Assembly (NCBI GenBank): GCA_027483175.1
Contig: JAIXVE010000124.1
Coordinates: 1 to 40,152 of the forward strand
DNA length: 40,152 nt
From: Verrucomicrobiaceae bacterium
GTDB lineage: Bacteria; Verrucomicrobiota; Verrucomicrobiia; Verrucomicrobiales; V1-33
Direction: 5' to 3'
Part shown: piece after piece, positions 10,501 through 18,900 of the stretch
Layout: each line of letters opens with the position of its first letter
Position numbering within the stretch: position 1 is the first letter of the stretch
The notes under the pieces: model-generated
Told to the model about the DNA's origin: nothing
The model's database searches: none
The model's input: the letters and a program-made list of their open reading frames with translations, nothing else
Made by a program: the position numbers and the translations under genes

Positions 10501-13500
10501 ATTGCTGGAACTGCGGCGGGAGACAAGCCCCATCTGATTGTAAGTGATGGTGGTGACGATGCCGTTGCCATTCTTCGTGGTCTCCACGCGGTTCAACTGG
10601 TCATGCGTCTGTGTCTCCACATGGGTGAGGCTGGGCACGAGATTGACCGTAAACTGGTTGGTGGCCGTACCACCGCCTTGGAGGGGCGTGGTGACGGTTA
10701 CGAGATTGGATCCTGCTGTGAGTGTCCGCACCCCGGTGTAAACCTGCCCGTTATACTCGTATTCGAAGGCGTAGTCGGCGCTGGTCACCTCCTGGCTGGA
10801 ACGGAGTTTGAAAGCGCCGGTGGCATCAATCGTGACCCGGCCTGAGGTGTAGGATGAGCCCGCCACTGAGCCATCCGTGATGGTGGCATAAAGGTAGTAG
10901 CTGCCTCCGATGAGGGCGGCGTCTGGTCGCCAGGCGAAGAAGTTGGCCCCGCCGGAACTCAATCCGGTCGTGATGGGGATGAGTCCCGTGGCAGGATTTT
11001 GATCGGCGTCCAGATAGAGTGCAATGGTGGCCTCTCCGGCGGGATAGCTGTCCTGCCACGTGATGTTAAAGACGGATCCCGCGGAGAGATTGAGATCGCT
11101 GGCAGGCTGGAGAAGCGTGATGGTCGGCAGGGAACCCTGTCCAGTGAGGCTGATGCGGGCGATTGGCGTCACGGGATCGTTCGAGGCGATGTCGAGTGTG
11201 CCCGTGAGGGAAGCACTGGTGGTCGGGTCGAATGATAGGGACACGGTCCATGTTTCGGCCTGGGCGGGGGCCAAGGTACGAGCGGAAGCCGACGAAGCGC
11301 CGACATTGATCGTTCCTGCGGTGGAGGAGACGATGCTTGCGATTTGGAATGAGGCACTTCCGGTGAGGCTGATGCCATTTTGCGAGACGACCAATGGCTG
11401 CGTGCCCATGTTCCTGATAGTCACCGTCTGCTGCGCGCTGCGGTTGCCCGCGCCGTCATTCAGCGCGGCTCCAAAGGCGACCGCTAGGTCCCCGGATGGC
11501 GCAACCGAATCCGAGATGGAAAGGGCGGGCTGGGTCAATCCCGTGCCCGTGAGACTGACGGTCGTGGTGGGAGCCGAAGGGTCATTGCTGGCGATGCGGA
11601 GAGTGTCGGTCAGCGCTCCGCCTGTAGAGGGATCGAAGAGCAAGGTGACGGTCCAGCTTTCTGCGCTGCCACCGGTGATGGTCTTGGCGGCAGCGCTGAG
11701 ATCAATGGTTCCAGCGGTGCTGCTGGTGATGGTGCCGAGCTTGAAATGGGTGCCGATGACGAAAGTGAGGCCGTTTTGGGGAATGGACAGAGCGGCTTCA
11801 CCGGTGTTTGTGAGCGTCACGGTGGCGGAATTCGACTCCTTTCCGGTTCCGTCCGCGTGAACGTTTGAGAAAGCAATCGCACGATCGGTCGGCGACCCAT
11901 TGGAATCCGATACGGCGAGGCGCATGGGCTGCACACCCGTCCCAGTGAGTGATGCGGTGAAGGATGCTTCATCGGGATCGTTGGAGAGCACCTTCAAGCC
12001 ATCTTTCAGCAAGCCAGTAGTTGTGGGGTCGAACTTAACGACGACATCCCATGTTTCCGCTCCGCTTGCTGCCATGTTGCGTGTGCCGGAGGCGAGATTG
12101 ACGGCCCCCTGCGTAGAACTGGTGATGGAGACAATGCTGTAGTGGGTCCCCGTGAGCAAGGAAACGCCGTTCTGGTTCACCGTGAGCGGTCCGGTGCCAA
12201 CGTTTTTCAGGGTGATCGTGCGGTTCGCCGTAAATCCACCCGCACCATCCTGAACGATGCTGCCGAAATCGGTTTCCACCGCTTCGGCGGTGGCCAGAGC
12301 AACATCCGGCACCGGCGAGCCGGTTCCCGTGAGGGCGACGGCAAGCGCAGGGGTAGTCGGGTCGTTGCTGGTGATGGTCAGCGTGCCCGCGTGTGCGCCC
12401 GTGGCGGCTGGATCGTATTGGAGCGTGATGACCCAGCTTTCGGTGCCATTGGGCGCGATTACCCGCGGGAGGGAACTCACATCGATGAAGTTCTGCGTGC
12501 TGCTGGCGATTTCCACGAGGCTGAAGTGGGGACTGCCGGTGAGCGCCAAGTTGCTCGTGTTGAGGCTGGCTTTGCCTTTGTTGACGATGGTGACTTTTTG
12601 CACGCCGCGTGCATTTCCTGCGCCGTCATTCGCGACAGAATCGAACGCTACCGCATTGTCGTTATTCGGCGATGCCGAGTCCGTGACGTGCATAGAGGGC
12701 GTCGGAGGGGTTATCGAGATGGTCGTTGCATTCCGATCAAGGTTGGAACCCAAGTTTTTGTTGTTGGATTCATTGCTCTCTGCCACTTCATTGTCAGCGT
12801 CCACGACCATGCCAACGTAGAAAATCGTTCCCGTTCCAAAGGGGTTTACTGATGGGAGTACAACGGACTGGGTTGGAGTGGCGCTGTAGGTCTGGCCGGG
12901 TATCCCCGAGATAGTGCGTGTGAACACAACGTAGTCTCCGGAATCGCCAATTGTCAAATCCGGAGAAAGATAGAACTTCACATTGAATGGTCCGGAATTT
13001 CCGCCAGTGTTATTCACAACTGCATGAGAGACACGGATGATATCCCCCCAATTGGCACTGGACTCTAGCACGCGAAAATAGACGCTGCCGCCAAAGACTC
13101 GCGAATCAGCACCCGCGAGGTCGGGTGGTGGAATGGTCACCGTGAGAGATGCCAGATCCCTTCCTAATCCTTGATTTCTATTGTCTCCTTCATTGGTTTC
13201 ATTCACCTGGTTGGCGCTATCAACTACCATTCCGATGTGGAAAGCTCCAGGTCCGCCGAGACTGGCGATTACGTTTTGGGGAGGGAGACTTACGGGAATG
13301 GTGTAAGAAGGTTGTGCAATCGGACCCAATGCTGGAATGCCGCTCAGATTTCCGGTGAGTGCAAAGTCTGTCGCAGGATCAATGCTTGCGTCCTTAGACA
13401 AATAGAACCTGACGCTTGATGCTCCGGCCGGGGTGTTTGATGCGTTGAGAATCCCAAAGGTCACCGTCACCTGAGTGCCCGCGGCGACCGATGCGGAACT

Positions 13501-13605
13501 CAATGAGAATCCACCGTTGAGTCCAGTGAGGTTCTGAGCGCAACCTCGGGATGCAGACCACATGGAGATTGCAATGCACAACAGAATGATAGGATTGATG
13601 TGCAT
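4585..13605 (-). CDS. 3006-aa secreted CARDB / choice-of-anchor-D / RHS-repeat protein with internal RHS core
   Basis: Residues 1-24 are a signal peptide. Two CARDB-like domains (~25-300) with FYLS and GMVVD strands follow, then four choice-of-anchor-D repeats (~305-825; SxDP/SNDP and LTGTG motifs), a beta-sandwich (~830-920) and a first block of RHS/YD repeats (~1000-1370). The RHS-associated core is unusually central (~1375-1478), with LEDRLGSAPFITN, YFMRARFYDPETGSF and DPLG. After it comes an AT-rich Gly/Ala/Ser-rich module (~1479-1690), an unrecognised block (~1690-2170), a segment resembling the domain that opens RHS proteins (~2170-2210), and a second YD-repeat wall (~2330-2740) without its own core. 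The end has an FN3-like domain (~2766-2862) and a DxDNDGxxNLxEY segment. RHS cores normally close a shell and are followed only by a variable tip, so this order is odd. Codon use is unlike its neighbours. The start is 4 nt after the upstream stop, implying co-translation. Confidence 0.9.
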   Translation of the reverse strand: MHINPIILLCIAISMWSASRGCAQNLTGLNGGFSLSSASVAAGTQVTVTFGILNASNTPAGASSVRFYLSKDASIDPATDFALTGNLSGIPALGPIAQPSYTIPVSLPPQNVIASLGGPGAFHIGMVVDSANQVNETNEGDNRNQGLGRDLASLTVTIPPPDLAGADSRVFGGSVYFRVLESSANWGDIIRVSHAVVNNTGGNSGPFNVKFYLSPDLTIGDSGDYVVFTRTISGIPGQTYSATPTQSVVLPSVNPFGTGTIFYVGMVVDADNEVAESNESNNKNLGSNLDRNATTISITPPTPSMHVTDSASPNNDNAVAFDSVANDGAGNARGVQKVTIVNKGKASLNTSNLALTGSPHFSLVEIASSTQNFIDVSSLPRVIAPNGTESWVITLQYDPAATGAHAGTLTITSNDPTTPALAVALTGTGSPVPDVALATAEAVETDFGSIVQDGAGGFTANRTITLKNVGTGPLTVNQNGVSLLTGTHYSIVSITSSTQGAVNLASGTRNMAASGAETWDVVVKFDPTTTGLLKDGLKVLSNDPDEASFTASLTGTGVQPMRLAVSDSNGSPTDRAIAFSNVHADGTGKESNSATVTLTNTGEAALSIPQNGLTFVIGTHFKLGTITSSTAGTIDLSAAAKTITGGSAESWTVTLLFDPSTGGALTDTLRIASNDPSAPTTTVSLTGTGLTQPALSISDSVAPSGDLAVAFGAALNDGAGNRSAQQTVTIRNMGTQPLVVSQNGISLTGSASFQIASIVSSTAGTINVGASSASARTLAPAQAETWTVSLSFDPTTSASLTGTLDIASNDPVTPIARISLTGQGSLPTITLLQPASDLNLSAGSVFNITWQDSYPAGEATIALYLDADQNPATGLIPITTGLSSGGANFFAWRPDAALIGGSYYLYATITDGSVAGSSYTSGRVTIDATGAFKLRSSQEVTSADYAFEYEYNGQVYTGVRTLTAGSNLVTVTTPLQGGGTATNQFTVNLVPSLTHVETQTHDQLNRVETTKNGNGIVTTITYNQMGLVSRRSSSNGAVVDFSYDVLGRNTSMTDYTGSTFYEWDELSRLTAVIKSKNATKGDGDDLKLSYEFNIAGLRTAVVYPGGERVEYSYDDAGRMKTVNNVTHSLLFTYTYNPATGQLTKLTRPNGIETVYFYNGAGQLTTIRHQRTTGSALMAEFFYTLDAAGKATELRTTLPGNVIRREGFGYDRFDRLNQVIYADDGVIDANDKTVIYSYDPNGNRLTQTTKVNNVVTEVRSYAYGNENRLLKVTDQTGATIAEFRYDSAGNRIQKITPEKTTNYSYDERNLMVSYNDGINSVTLEYDGSNQRISSDVNGTKTTFINNPSLAFYDAVEERDKSGAIVATSTFGGSKLVSRDSEIRIPLEDRLGSAPFITNSHGDSRSSFRFDSFGQEASAKAGAQFATVNIQHGTDLYFMRARFYDPETGSFISKDPLGVVGAFNQYQYADSNPLSKIDPNGTSPSLIDQWLDVGDFNAKLILGLKVAEQYGTKGSVGVGIEASIADISIGANGVAGRFGPKIELETGISKAAAKFSAEGGAEFKLNWGGDYAVAGTGKASGALTYASGKTTLGPEFSIGDSKVLSSSGGNMFSSDKAQGKLELKYARPFSPISSWEINASIDLNKLIDATLNTASYFSPKKTGSMISDFGNPLFSTGSMLASAPVGGVLLDKAATLVGSNLSDLRGAVYDPVTGQFVFLGTEGSAAVKDINLDYLYTALQAVYGSAVPPFVTLDPPASAYTQWTDFGNGNGVFEIGEKGGFFIRYNPIWPNEDTTVDVTVDATWNGTDFTWTARFNCEPGPRFDHLTGMWMVFNSWVNPPPTGVTLDTAPWQRGVLTRGGSRRWTDYGLDSFTQFTMNNASSRNYIVNRVQVYPAKQHRKFGGRIEGTSVGWVMLEADRVMKCLSVGKDNLTGASYNSGTVPIAGYQNMIERQNASGGTGGNIRLWFTPKEMTLKRHVDPVTARASIVFDSASVACNTESFLVGLPQPPEAKAFADHLTANYDAFANLTFPCVDYNDPTGTAIINVKIFDQLRDVMRAVSLARFFRDNNVPVDMWWLNSWQPPYAYSPKSTPTAYNTQAGLVIYGGVQVNKPNAYVPSASAKSVADVVQSSRPDMAGNAGGDLKEQVFTANTVEGNLKAVATSVNAEPQDGAMDLAEVDLSFASPGALPLQFVRFYQSSWLGKSNLGPGWRVTPFVLEFQRPSWYDDNGFMIHAGQPVYRDLNRDTRLRSGGVRVVDLRSGGALDFNSSLQLSYGVDNIGNTVISLSGLDSNGVPTFTSGQRQSGATLTQLTDTTRDYKLTTADGAEMTFDFQGRLLTTKDKNAKTQTYAYDTTGALKTITDSASQVLTLNYDANAKLVSVVGPASEQVNYTYTPDGCLYRATHVRSGAYVQYSYNANCQLNRKTRFNGLDAFQTQPDLKGRQGVAMDARGNTANSRFTQDATGTVRTTTTSDPLIADPAFQPTTKQMDRAGRVLMAKDATGATTSFGYDADSLAPNAINLPIAGRPTIKIERNELGQPTRIVDPGNVGAQDVTATYDPATKQLRTLTDPSGAVSEVIYDANKRVQRARSKLNGVNVDTVYGYAASGALRTITNPLGKTVSTFGRDALDRVTSVTDATGVMIGYKYDSLGRLWKITDPRLSSEIEYIFDDFDRVIEVKTPSGSIFYGYDPAKGWLNSTTDILGRVTSYERDPATGDILKVIEKVPGAADRVTSMTRTRFGQLASLTPPGAAPITFNYDSIGRAVGTAETSTVAPGAPKALDSDRATDGVATYNLNHRFTWGAPESDSGIAGYSYALDAAPADTINTTSASATWNNVTPGTHTFQVKAKSNDNLWGGVAVFRLIVLPMTPYEIWRRQQFTESDVQLDSVSGPIADPDNDGITNLMEYALNSSPNSGSIASLPKASLSGNRVAFTFRRNVSAVDLTLRVESAVRLFGFPWTNVATKTGNGPWIAAPGFAVSEEPDGSVSVSETSAVALPSRKFLRLSVAK

Positions 13606-13609
13606 GGCG

Positions 13610-14221
13610 TTATGGTTGCGGTTTGGCGGAATTGTTGCCTTCGCGAATGGTCAGCTTCGACGCCGGGGGTGGAATGGCGCGGATTTGTTGCGGAGCCTGC
13701 GGGGGATCGAAACGCAGGGTTTGGGAGTGCCTGGTGCCATGCGAGGAAGTGTTTTTCCCGGTGGAGTTATCTGCTTCCACCCATGAGAACTCGCGCGCCT
13801 GCACCCAGTCCTCTCTAACGATAATCGTTGCAACCCCAGTCTTTCCGCCGCAGGAGCAGTTGATGAGCAGCTTGATTTCACCGGCAAAGGCAATGGCCTC
13901 GAAGTTATTCTCCTGAGGTGTTACTGAAAGGTCTGCCCATGCCGTTTTCGGGATGCTGATTTGTTTGCCACCAATACTGAGCTCAAGCCCGAGAGGCTTG
14001 GATGGTGTTTTCTCAATTGCGGTAAAGAGAGCGGTGACCTGATATGGACGATTATCAGGCAGCTTGCCGGACTTATTGATCTTGGCCTTCGCATCTGAAA
14101 CGGAATGCAAGGCGGCTTCTTTTTTTCCGCTTTTATCCAAGGGAGCTCCCCCTTCATCTCCAGACGCCATCAGGATTAAGGCCATGTAGGCGAAGAGACC
14201 ATGAGCGAGAGGCGGGTTCAC
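13610..14221 (-). CDS. 203-aa putative exported protein, co-operonic with the RHS gene
   Basis: I do not recognise this protein. The frame begins with GTG at 14221; an internal ATG 12 codons later gives a shorter start, and neither has a clear Shine-Dalgarno sequence. The first ~20 residues contain a short hydrophobic stretch (GLFAYMALILMA) that could be a weak signal or anchor. The middle (~45-140) alternates strands and includes NCSCGG, a possible disulfide or metal site. The tail is Pro/Ser/Asn rich. The stop lies 4 nt before the RHS ATG, so the two are almost certainly co-transcribed and the RHS start may rely on translational coupling. It shares the balanced G/C composition of the RHS gene. 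A role in export, folding or immunity for the RHS protein is possible by position only. Confidence 0.65.
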   Translation of the reverse strand: MNPPLAHGLFAYMALILMASGDEGGAPLDKSGKKEAALHSVSDAKAKINKSGKLPDNRPYQVTALFTAIEKTPSKPLGLELSIGGKQISIPKTAWADLSVTPQENNFEAIAFAGEIKLLINCSCGGKTGVATIIVREDWVQAREFSWVEADNSTGKNTSSHGTRHSQTLRFDPPQAPQQIRAIPPPASKLTIREGNNSAKPQP

Positions 14222-15477
14222 ATGGCCATGATGTTCGGATTAGGCCTAGCGTCAATCGAATTCGCCCGGCGATTTGAGGGGTATTTGTGGGGGGTGGCTG
14301 TGGGGGGTGTTGGTTTGACAACGAGATTGCCAATTGGTATGGCATTCTTTGCTGAATCTACGGTATTGTTGCTGCCTCTGGAGTAAGCTCCCGGGTAATG
14401 GGCTCTGGGCGGCATGAATCGCGGTTCAGACAAAGTGGCGGGTTGTGCGATGGATCATTCGCTTTGCGGTTGGGGCGGATTGTGGTGTTTCGGAACCAAA
14501 TCAGGGAACTGCGGGGATGTCGCGCTCAGCATGATGGTTTTCCTCATGAGTGGTACCGTGCGTTAGGAAATGGGCCGTATTGCGGGGTCGCTCGGGCCGG
14601 CATCTGGGCGGAGGGAATGGTTTCGGAGCAGGCAACCTAGCACTGAAATGGGTTATCCGGTGGTGGAAGCTGTAAAAATTGTGATCATCATAATCGAGGG
14701 AGGTTCCTAGGCTTCCTGGTGGGAAGGTGGCGCTTTCGTCGCTCTCTTCCGTGCCTGAGGCAACATGTGGCGATGGGACCTCAAACCTGACGGCTGTATC
14801 ATGGGCGGAGTGTGGTCTGGGCCACGGTCAGCGACTGCCGCAGGCTGCGGCATGCCGCTCGGAGAATGGATGTGGCGCGATCAAAAGCGTCGCGGCACGC
14901 CCGGACGCCTCGGTGGATGGCAGTGAGTTGTGCCTACTGGCCAGTGATTGCGGGAGGCGTTGCCTCGGGGATGGTGCGGTACTGCGAGGCGAAGCGGGCG
15001 GGAGTGATCGACGAGACGTCGGAAGTGCTGACGTGTGACTCCAAGAACTTTTGGAGGTGCAGGTGGCGCTGCGGGAGGGCTTCCGCTGGTACTGACCGGG
15101 GGTGAGGGGGCGGCGACAGGACGGGGCTGGAAGGCTCCGGCCAACCGAACAACAAGGGAGGCGCTGCTGGCAGATTGCCCGGGGTTTTTTGATGCAAGGG
15201 TCGTCGGCAGACGCCGGATCGCTGAGGCTGAACTGGAGGTTGTGGAAAGACCGGGGCACTATTTCTGTGGGTTCCTCTCCGGGATGGATGAAGCGGGATA
15301 TGGTGCCGAGGGAGGTGGGATCGGCGGTGACTTGATTAAGGCTGGCCGCAAAAGGATGATCGGGAAGTGGTCTAGAGGGCGAGGGAAGCGATGGGGAATT
15401 GTTGACGACGCTTCATCGGATGTGTCTGCGGTTTCCGGTCGGCAGGGCCGGAGATCCCGGGAAATTCCGAAGGATCG
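14222..15477. other. Gene-poor 1.25-kb region
   Basis: Several open frames of 60-180 codons exist on both strands, for example 14398-14640, 14727-15038 and 15035-15580 on the plus strand, but none gives a sequence I recognise and they overlap one another. Composition is intermediate between the skewed backbone and the balanced RHS unit (the line at 15241 has 22 G and 11 C). The part next to 14221 must hold the promoter of the two-gene RHS unit, but I see no convincing -35/-10 pair. No tRNA, integrase or transposase remnant was found. It may be decayed DNA between fragment B and the island. Confidence 0.5.
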
Positions 15478-15741
15478 TCATTCCGAGATTATTGGCCGGG
15501 TGAACGCGAAGCAGAAGGCGGTGGCTCCGGTGCGTGGGAGGGTGATGGCGGTGAGCCATGATCTGGTGGCGAGGTTGTAGCGCTGGATGGAGTTGGCGTA
15601 GAGGAAGCGGACCTCGTTGCCGACGCGCTGGGATTGGATCCATGGCGTCTGGGCTCCGGAGAGGGTGGGTAGGAGGAGGAGAAGGAGGAGGAGCCAGCGG
15701 CGGAGGAAGCTGGGTGTGAGCAGGTGGGCAGTTGGGCGCAT
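15478..15741 (-). pseudogene. Truncated duplicate of the gene A N-terminus (fragment B)
   Basis: An 87-codon frame starts at ATG 15741 and matches the start of gene A. From LRRW to GATAF I count 58 identical residues of 64, including the signal peptide and the strictly shared TPWIQSQRVGNEVRFLY. Identity stops abruptly after the Phe codon at 15514-15516; the last 11 residues are unrelated and end at a TGA. A product of this size would be a signal peptide plus a stub, so it is best read as a broken paralogue. The line at 15601 is nearly identical to the matching DNA of gene A near 4020-4080, so the duplication or a conversion event is fairly recent. Upstream lie a heptanucleotide repeat and the shared 12-mer. 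Confidence 0.8.
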
Positions 15742-15744
15742 GAC

Positions 15745-15768
15745 GGGAAAAGGGAAAAGGGAAAAGGG
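15745..15768. repeat. Heptanucleotide tandem repeat (GGGAAAA)3 GGG
   Basis: Three perfect GGGAAAA units plus GGG lie 3 bp upstream of the start codon of fragment B, where a ribosome-binding site would be. Gene A has no such tract in its leader. The unit length, seven, matches the unrelated heptamer tract at 22006-22090. Confidence 0.85.
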
Positions 15769-15804
15769 CGTTCGGGCTTCCGGTCGGTGATGGCGGGGGG
15801 CCTC

Positions 15805-15816
15805 ACAATCGCGAAG
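15805..15816. repeat. Second copy of the 12-bp leader sequence
   Basis: This is an exact copy of ACAATCGCGAAG at 4208-4219, in the same orientation relative to the downstream homologous coding start. Confidence 0.4.
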
Positions 15817-15958
15817 ACTGGGGGTGCGGGTGGGGGGTGATGCGCTTAGGGGGGCGAGGTGCGGCGTTTGCAGGTTTGGGGCGGGTGAGCCTCGGGCTTG
15901 ACAAGGAGGGGGTGGTGGGGGCCAGTAGGGTCGATTTTCCGGAACCTTGATTTTGATT

Positions 15959-18900
15959 ATGACCTCACGAATTGTCGCTTCTCTGCTGGCTGGAACGGTG
16001 CTGACGGCTGGTGCTGTCGAGCCGCTGAAGGTGCTGTATATTACCGGGGGGTGCTGTCATGATTATCCGGCGCAGGCGGATCTGATTCCGGCGGGGGTGG
16101 AGGAGCGGGCGAATGTGAAGTTCACGGTGTTTCTGGATCCGAATGTGTCGACGGCGTCGAAGATGAAGGTGTATGAGGATGCGAACTGGGCGGCGGCGTA
16201 CGATGTGATTGTGCACAACGAGTGTTATGCGGATGTGAAGGATCCGGAGTGGACGCAGCGGATTCTGAAGCCGCACAAGGAAGGGAAGCCCGGTGTGGTG
16301 ATTCACTGTGCGATGCATTGCTACCGGGACGGGACGGAGGAATGGTTCAAGTTCTGCGGGGTGACGTCGCATCGGCACGGGGCGCATTATCCGCATGAGG
16401 TGCGGAATGTGAACGCGGGGCATCCGGTGATGCAGGGATGGGGGCCGGCGTGGGCGAATCCGGCGGGGGAGCTTTACTGGATTGAGAAAGTGTGGCCGGA
16501 CACGACGGTGCTAGGGGAGTCGAAGAATCAGGAGAACGGGAAGGCGGAGCCGTGTGTGTGGACGAGCAATTACATGGGGAAGGCGCGGGTGTTCGGGACG
16601 ACGCTGGGGCACCATAACGAGACGGTGAGTGACGGGAAGTTTCTGGATCTGCTGGCGCGCGGGATTGTGTGGTCGGCGGGGAAGCGTCCGGAGGATTATG
16701 TGAAGCGTGCGGAGCCGAAGCGGGTGCCGGTGAATGTGGCGTTAGGGAAGAAGGCGAAGGCGTCGTCGGAGGAGGGCGGGAAGAACAATGTGGCGGGGAA
16801 TGCGGTGGATGGGAAGGCGGCGACGCGGTGGTGTGCGAACGGGGCGCAGGCTGGGGAGTGGGTGGAGGTTGATCTGGGTAAGGCGCAGACGGTGACGGGG
16901 GCGAGGATTGCGTGGGAGGGATCGCACGCGATTTACCGGTACAAGGTGGAGGGGTCGGCGGACGGGAAGGCGTGGGAGATGCTGTATGACGGGTCGAAGA
17001 ATGTTTTGAAGGGGACGAGCGAGGTGGCGTTCAAGCGGGACGGTGTCAGACATGTGAGGGTGACGTTTCTGGGGACTGATGCGGGCGGCTGGGGGAGCAT
17101 CTGGGAGCTGGTGGTGCACGGGACGGAGACGGAGGTGGTGAGTGCGGCGGCGGCGGCTGGAGCGGATGACGGGAAAGTGCTGTCGGATGTGAAGGTGCCA
17201 GCGGAGTTTGATGTGAGTGTGTTTGCGACGCCTCCGGCGGCGAATTATCCGGTGTATGTGGCGGCGGCTCCGGACGGGACGTTGTTTGTGTCGTGCGACA
17301 AGAACGGGTCGCTGGATCGGAAGCCGCTGCGGGGATCGATCATCCGGTTGAAGGATCTGGATGGGGACGGGCGTGCGGATCAGTCGAATCTGTATGTGTC
17401 GGATGTGGACAGCCCGCGGGGAGCGGTGTGGGATCACGACCGGTTGTATCTGGTGCATCCGCCGCATCTGAGTGCGTTCATTGACCACAACGGGGACGGT
17501 GTCAGTGACGAGCAGAAGATTCTGGTGAAGAACATTGCGTTCGGATTTGCGGACCGGCCGGCGGACCACACGACGAATGGGTTGACGCTAGGGATTGATG
17601 GCTGGCTGTATGTGGCGACGGGGGACTTCGGGTTTGTGGAGGCTGAGGGGACGGACGGGAAGAAGCTGCAGTTCCGTTATGGCGGGGTGGTGCGGGTGCG
17701 GCCTGACGGGACGGATCTGCAGGTGTACACGACGGGGACGCGGAACATTCTGGATGTGGCGATGAGTCCGCTGCTGGACGGGTTCTGCCGGGACAACACG
17801 AATGACGGTGGTGGCTGGGACATGCGGTTTCACCATTTCACGGGCATGGAGGACCATGGGTATCCAAGGCTGTATATGAATTTCGGGGATGAGCACATCA
17901 AGCCGCTGGCGGAGTATGGTGGTGGGTCGGGGTGCGGCGGGGCGTGGTTGAATGAGCCTGGTTATCCGGAGCGTTATGCGAATGTGCCGCTGACGTGCGA
18001 CTGGGGCCGGAGTTTCACGTACAGCCATCATGTGACGCCTAACGGGGCGACGTTCAAGGATGATGTGAGGGAATTCATCGGGATGACGCGGGTGACGGAT
18101 GTGGATCCTGACGCGATGAGCCGGTTGTATGCGGCGAGCTGGCGGGGGGCTTCGTTCAATTACGGAGGGGAAGACGTGGGGTACATTGTGGGTGTGAAGC
18201 CGAAGGGTTACACGCCGGAAGCGCTGCCGGACTTTGAGAAGGCGAGTGCCGGGGAGTTGGTGAAGCTGCTGGAGAGTCCGAGTGCGCGGCGGCGGTTGGA
18301 GGCGGTGCGGGCGCTGGGGCGTCGGGGGGTTCCGTCGGAGGCGACGGTGAAGTCGCTAGTGGGGCTGGCCGGGAATGGGGCGTCGCCTTTGGCTTCGCGG
18401 GTGGCGGCGGTGTTTGCGCTGAATGAATCGATGGCTGGGAAGAGCACGGAGGCGATTGCGGGGCTGGCGAAGATCGGGGACATTCAGGCCTGGGTGATCC
18501 GGGCGCTGGCGGACCGGCCGGTTTCTGCGGCGAGTGCGCCGCTGGCGGTTTTGAAGGCGGGTTGCGAGTCGGAGAATGTGAGGGTGCGGCTGGAGTCTGC
18601 GGTGGCGCTGGCGCGGACTGGGAAGGTGGAGGGAGCGGTGGCGATTCTGCCGTTGCTAGGGGATGCGGATCCGGTGATTGCGCACACGGCGTTCCGGGCG
18701 CTGGTGGAATTGAAGGCGGCGGATGCGTGTTTTTCCGTCGTGGATCGTGCGGACGCGAGTTATGAGCAGAGGAAGGGAGCGTTGTATGCGCTGATGAGGA
18801 TGCACGAGCCGGCGGTGGTGGACGGGTTGATTGCGCGGGTGGCGAAGGAAGGGGATTCGGCGCGGTTGCGGGGATTGCTGGCGGCGTTGTGCCGGCTGCA

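Noticed and set aside
14398-15477. Small open frames in the region between the RHS unit and fragment B
   Set aside because: They overlap each other on both strands, have no recognisable sequence, and lack convincing ribosome-binding sites.
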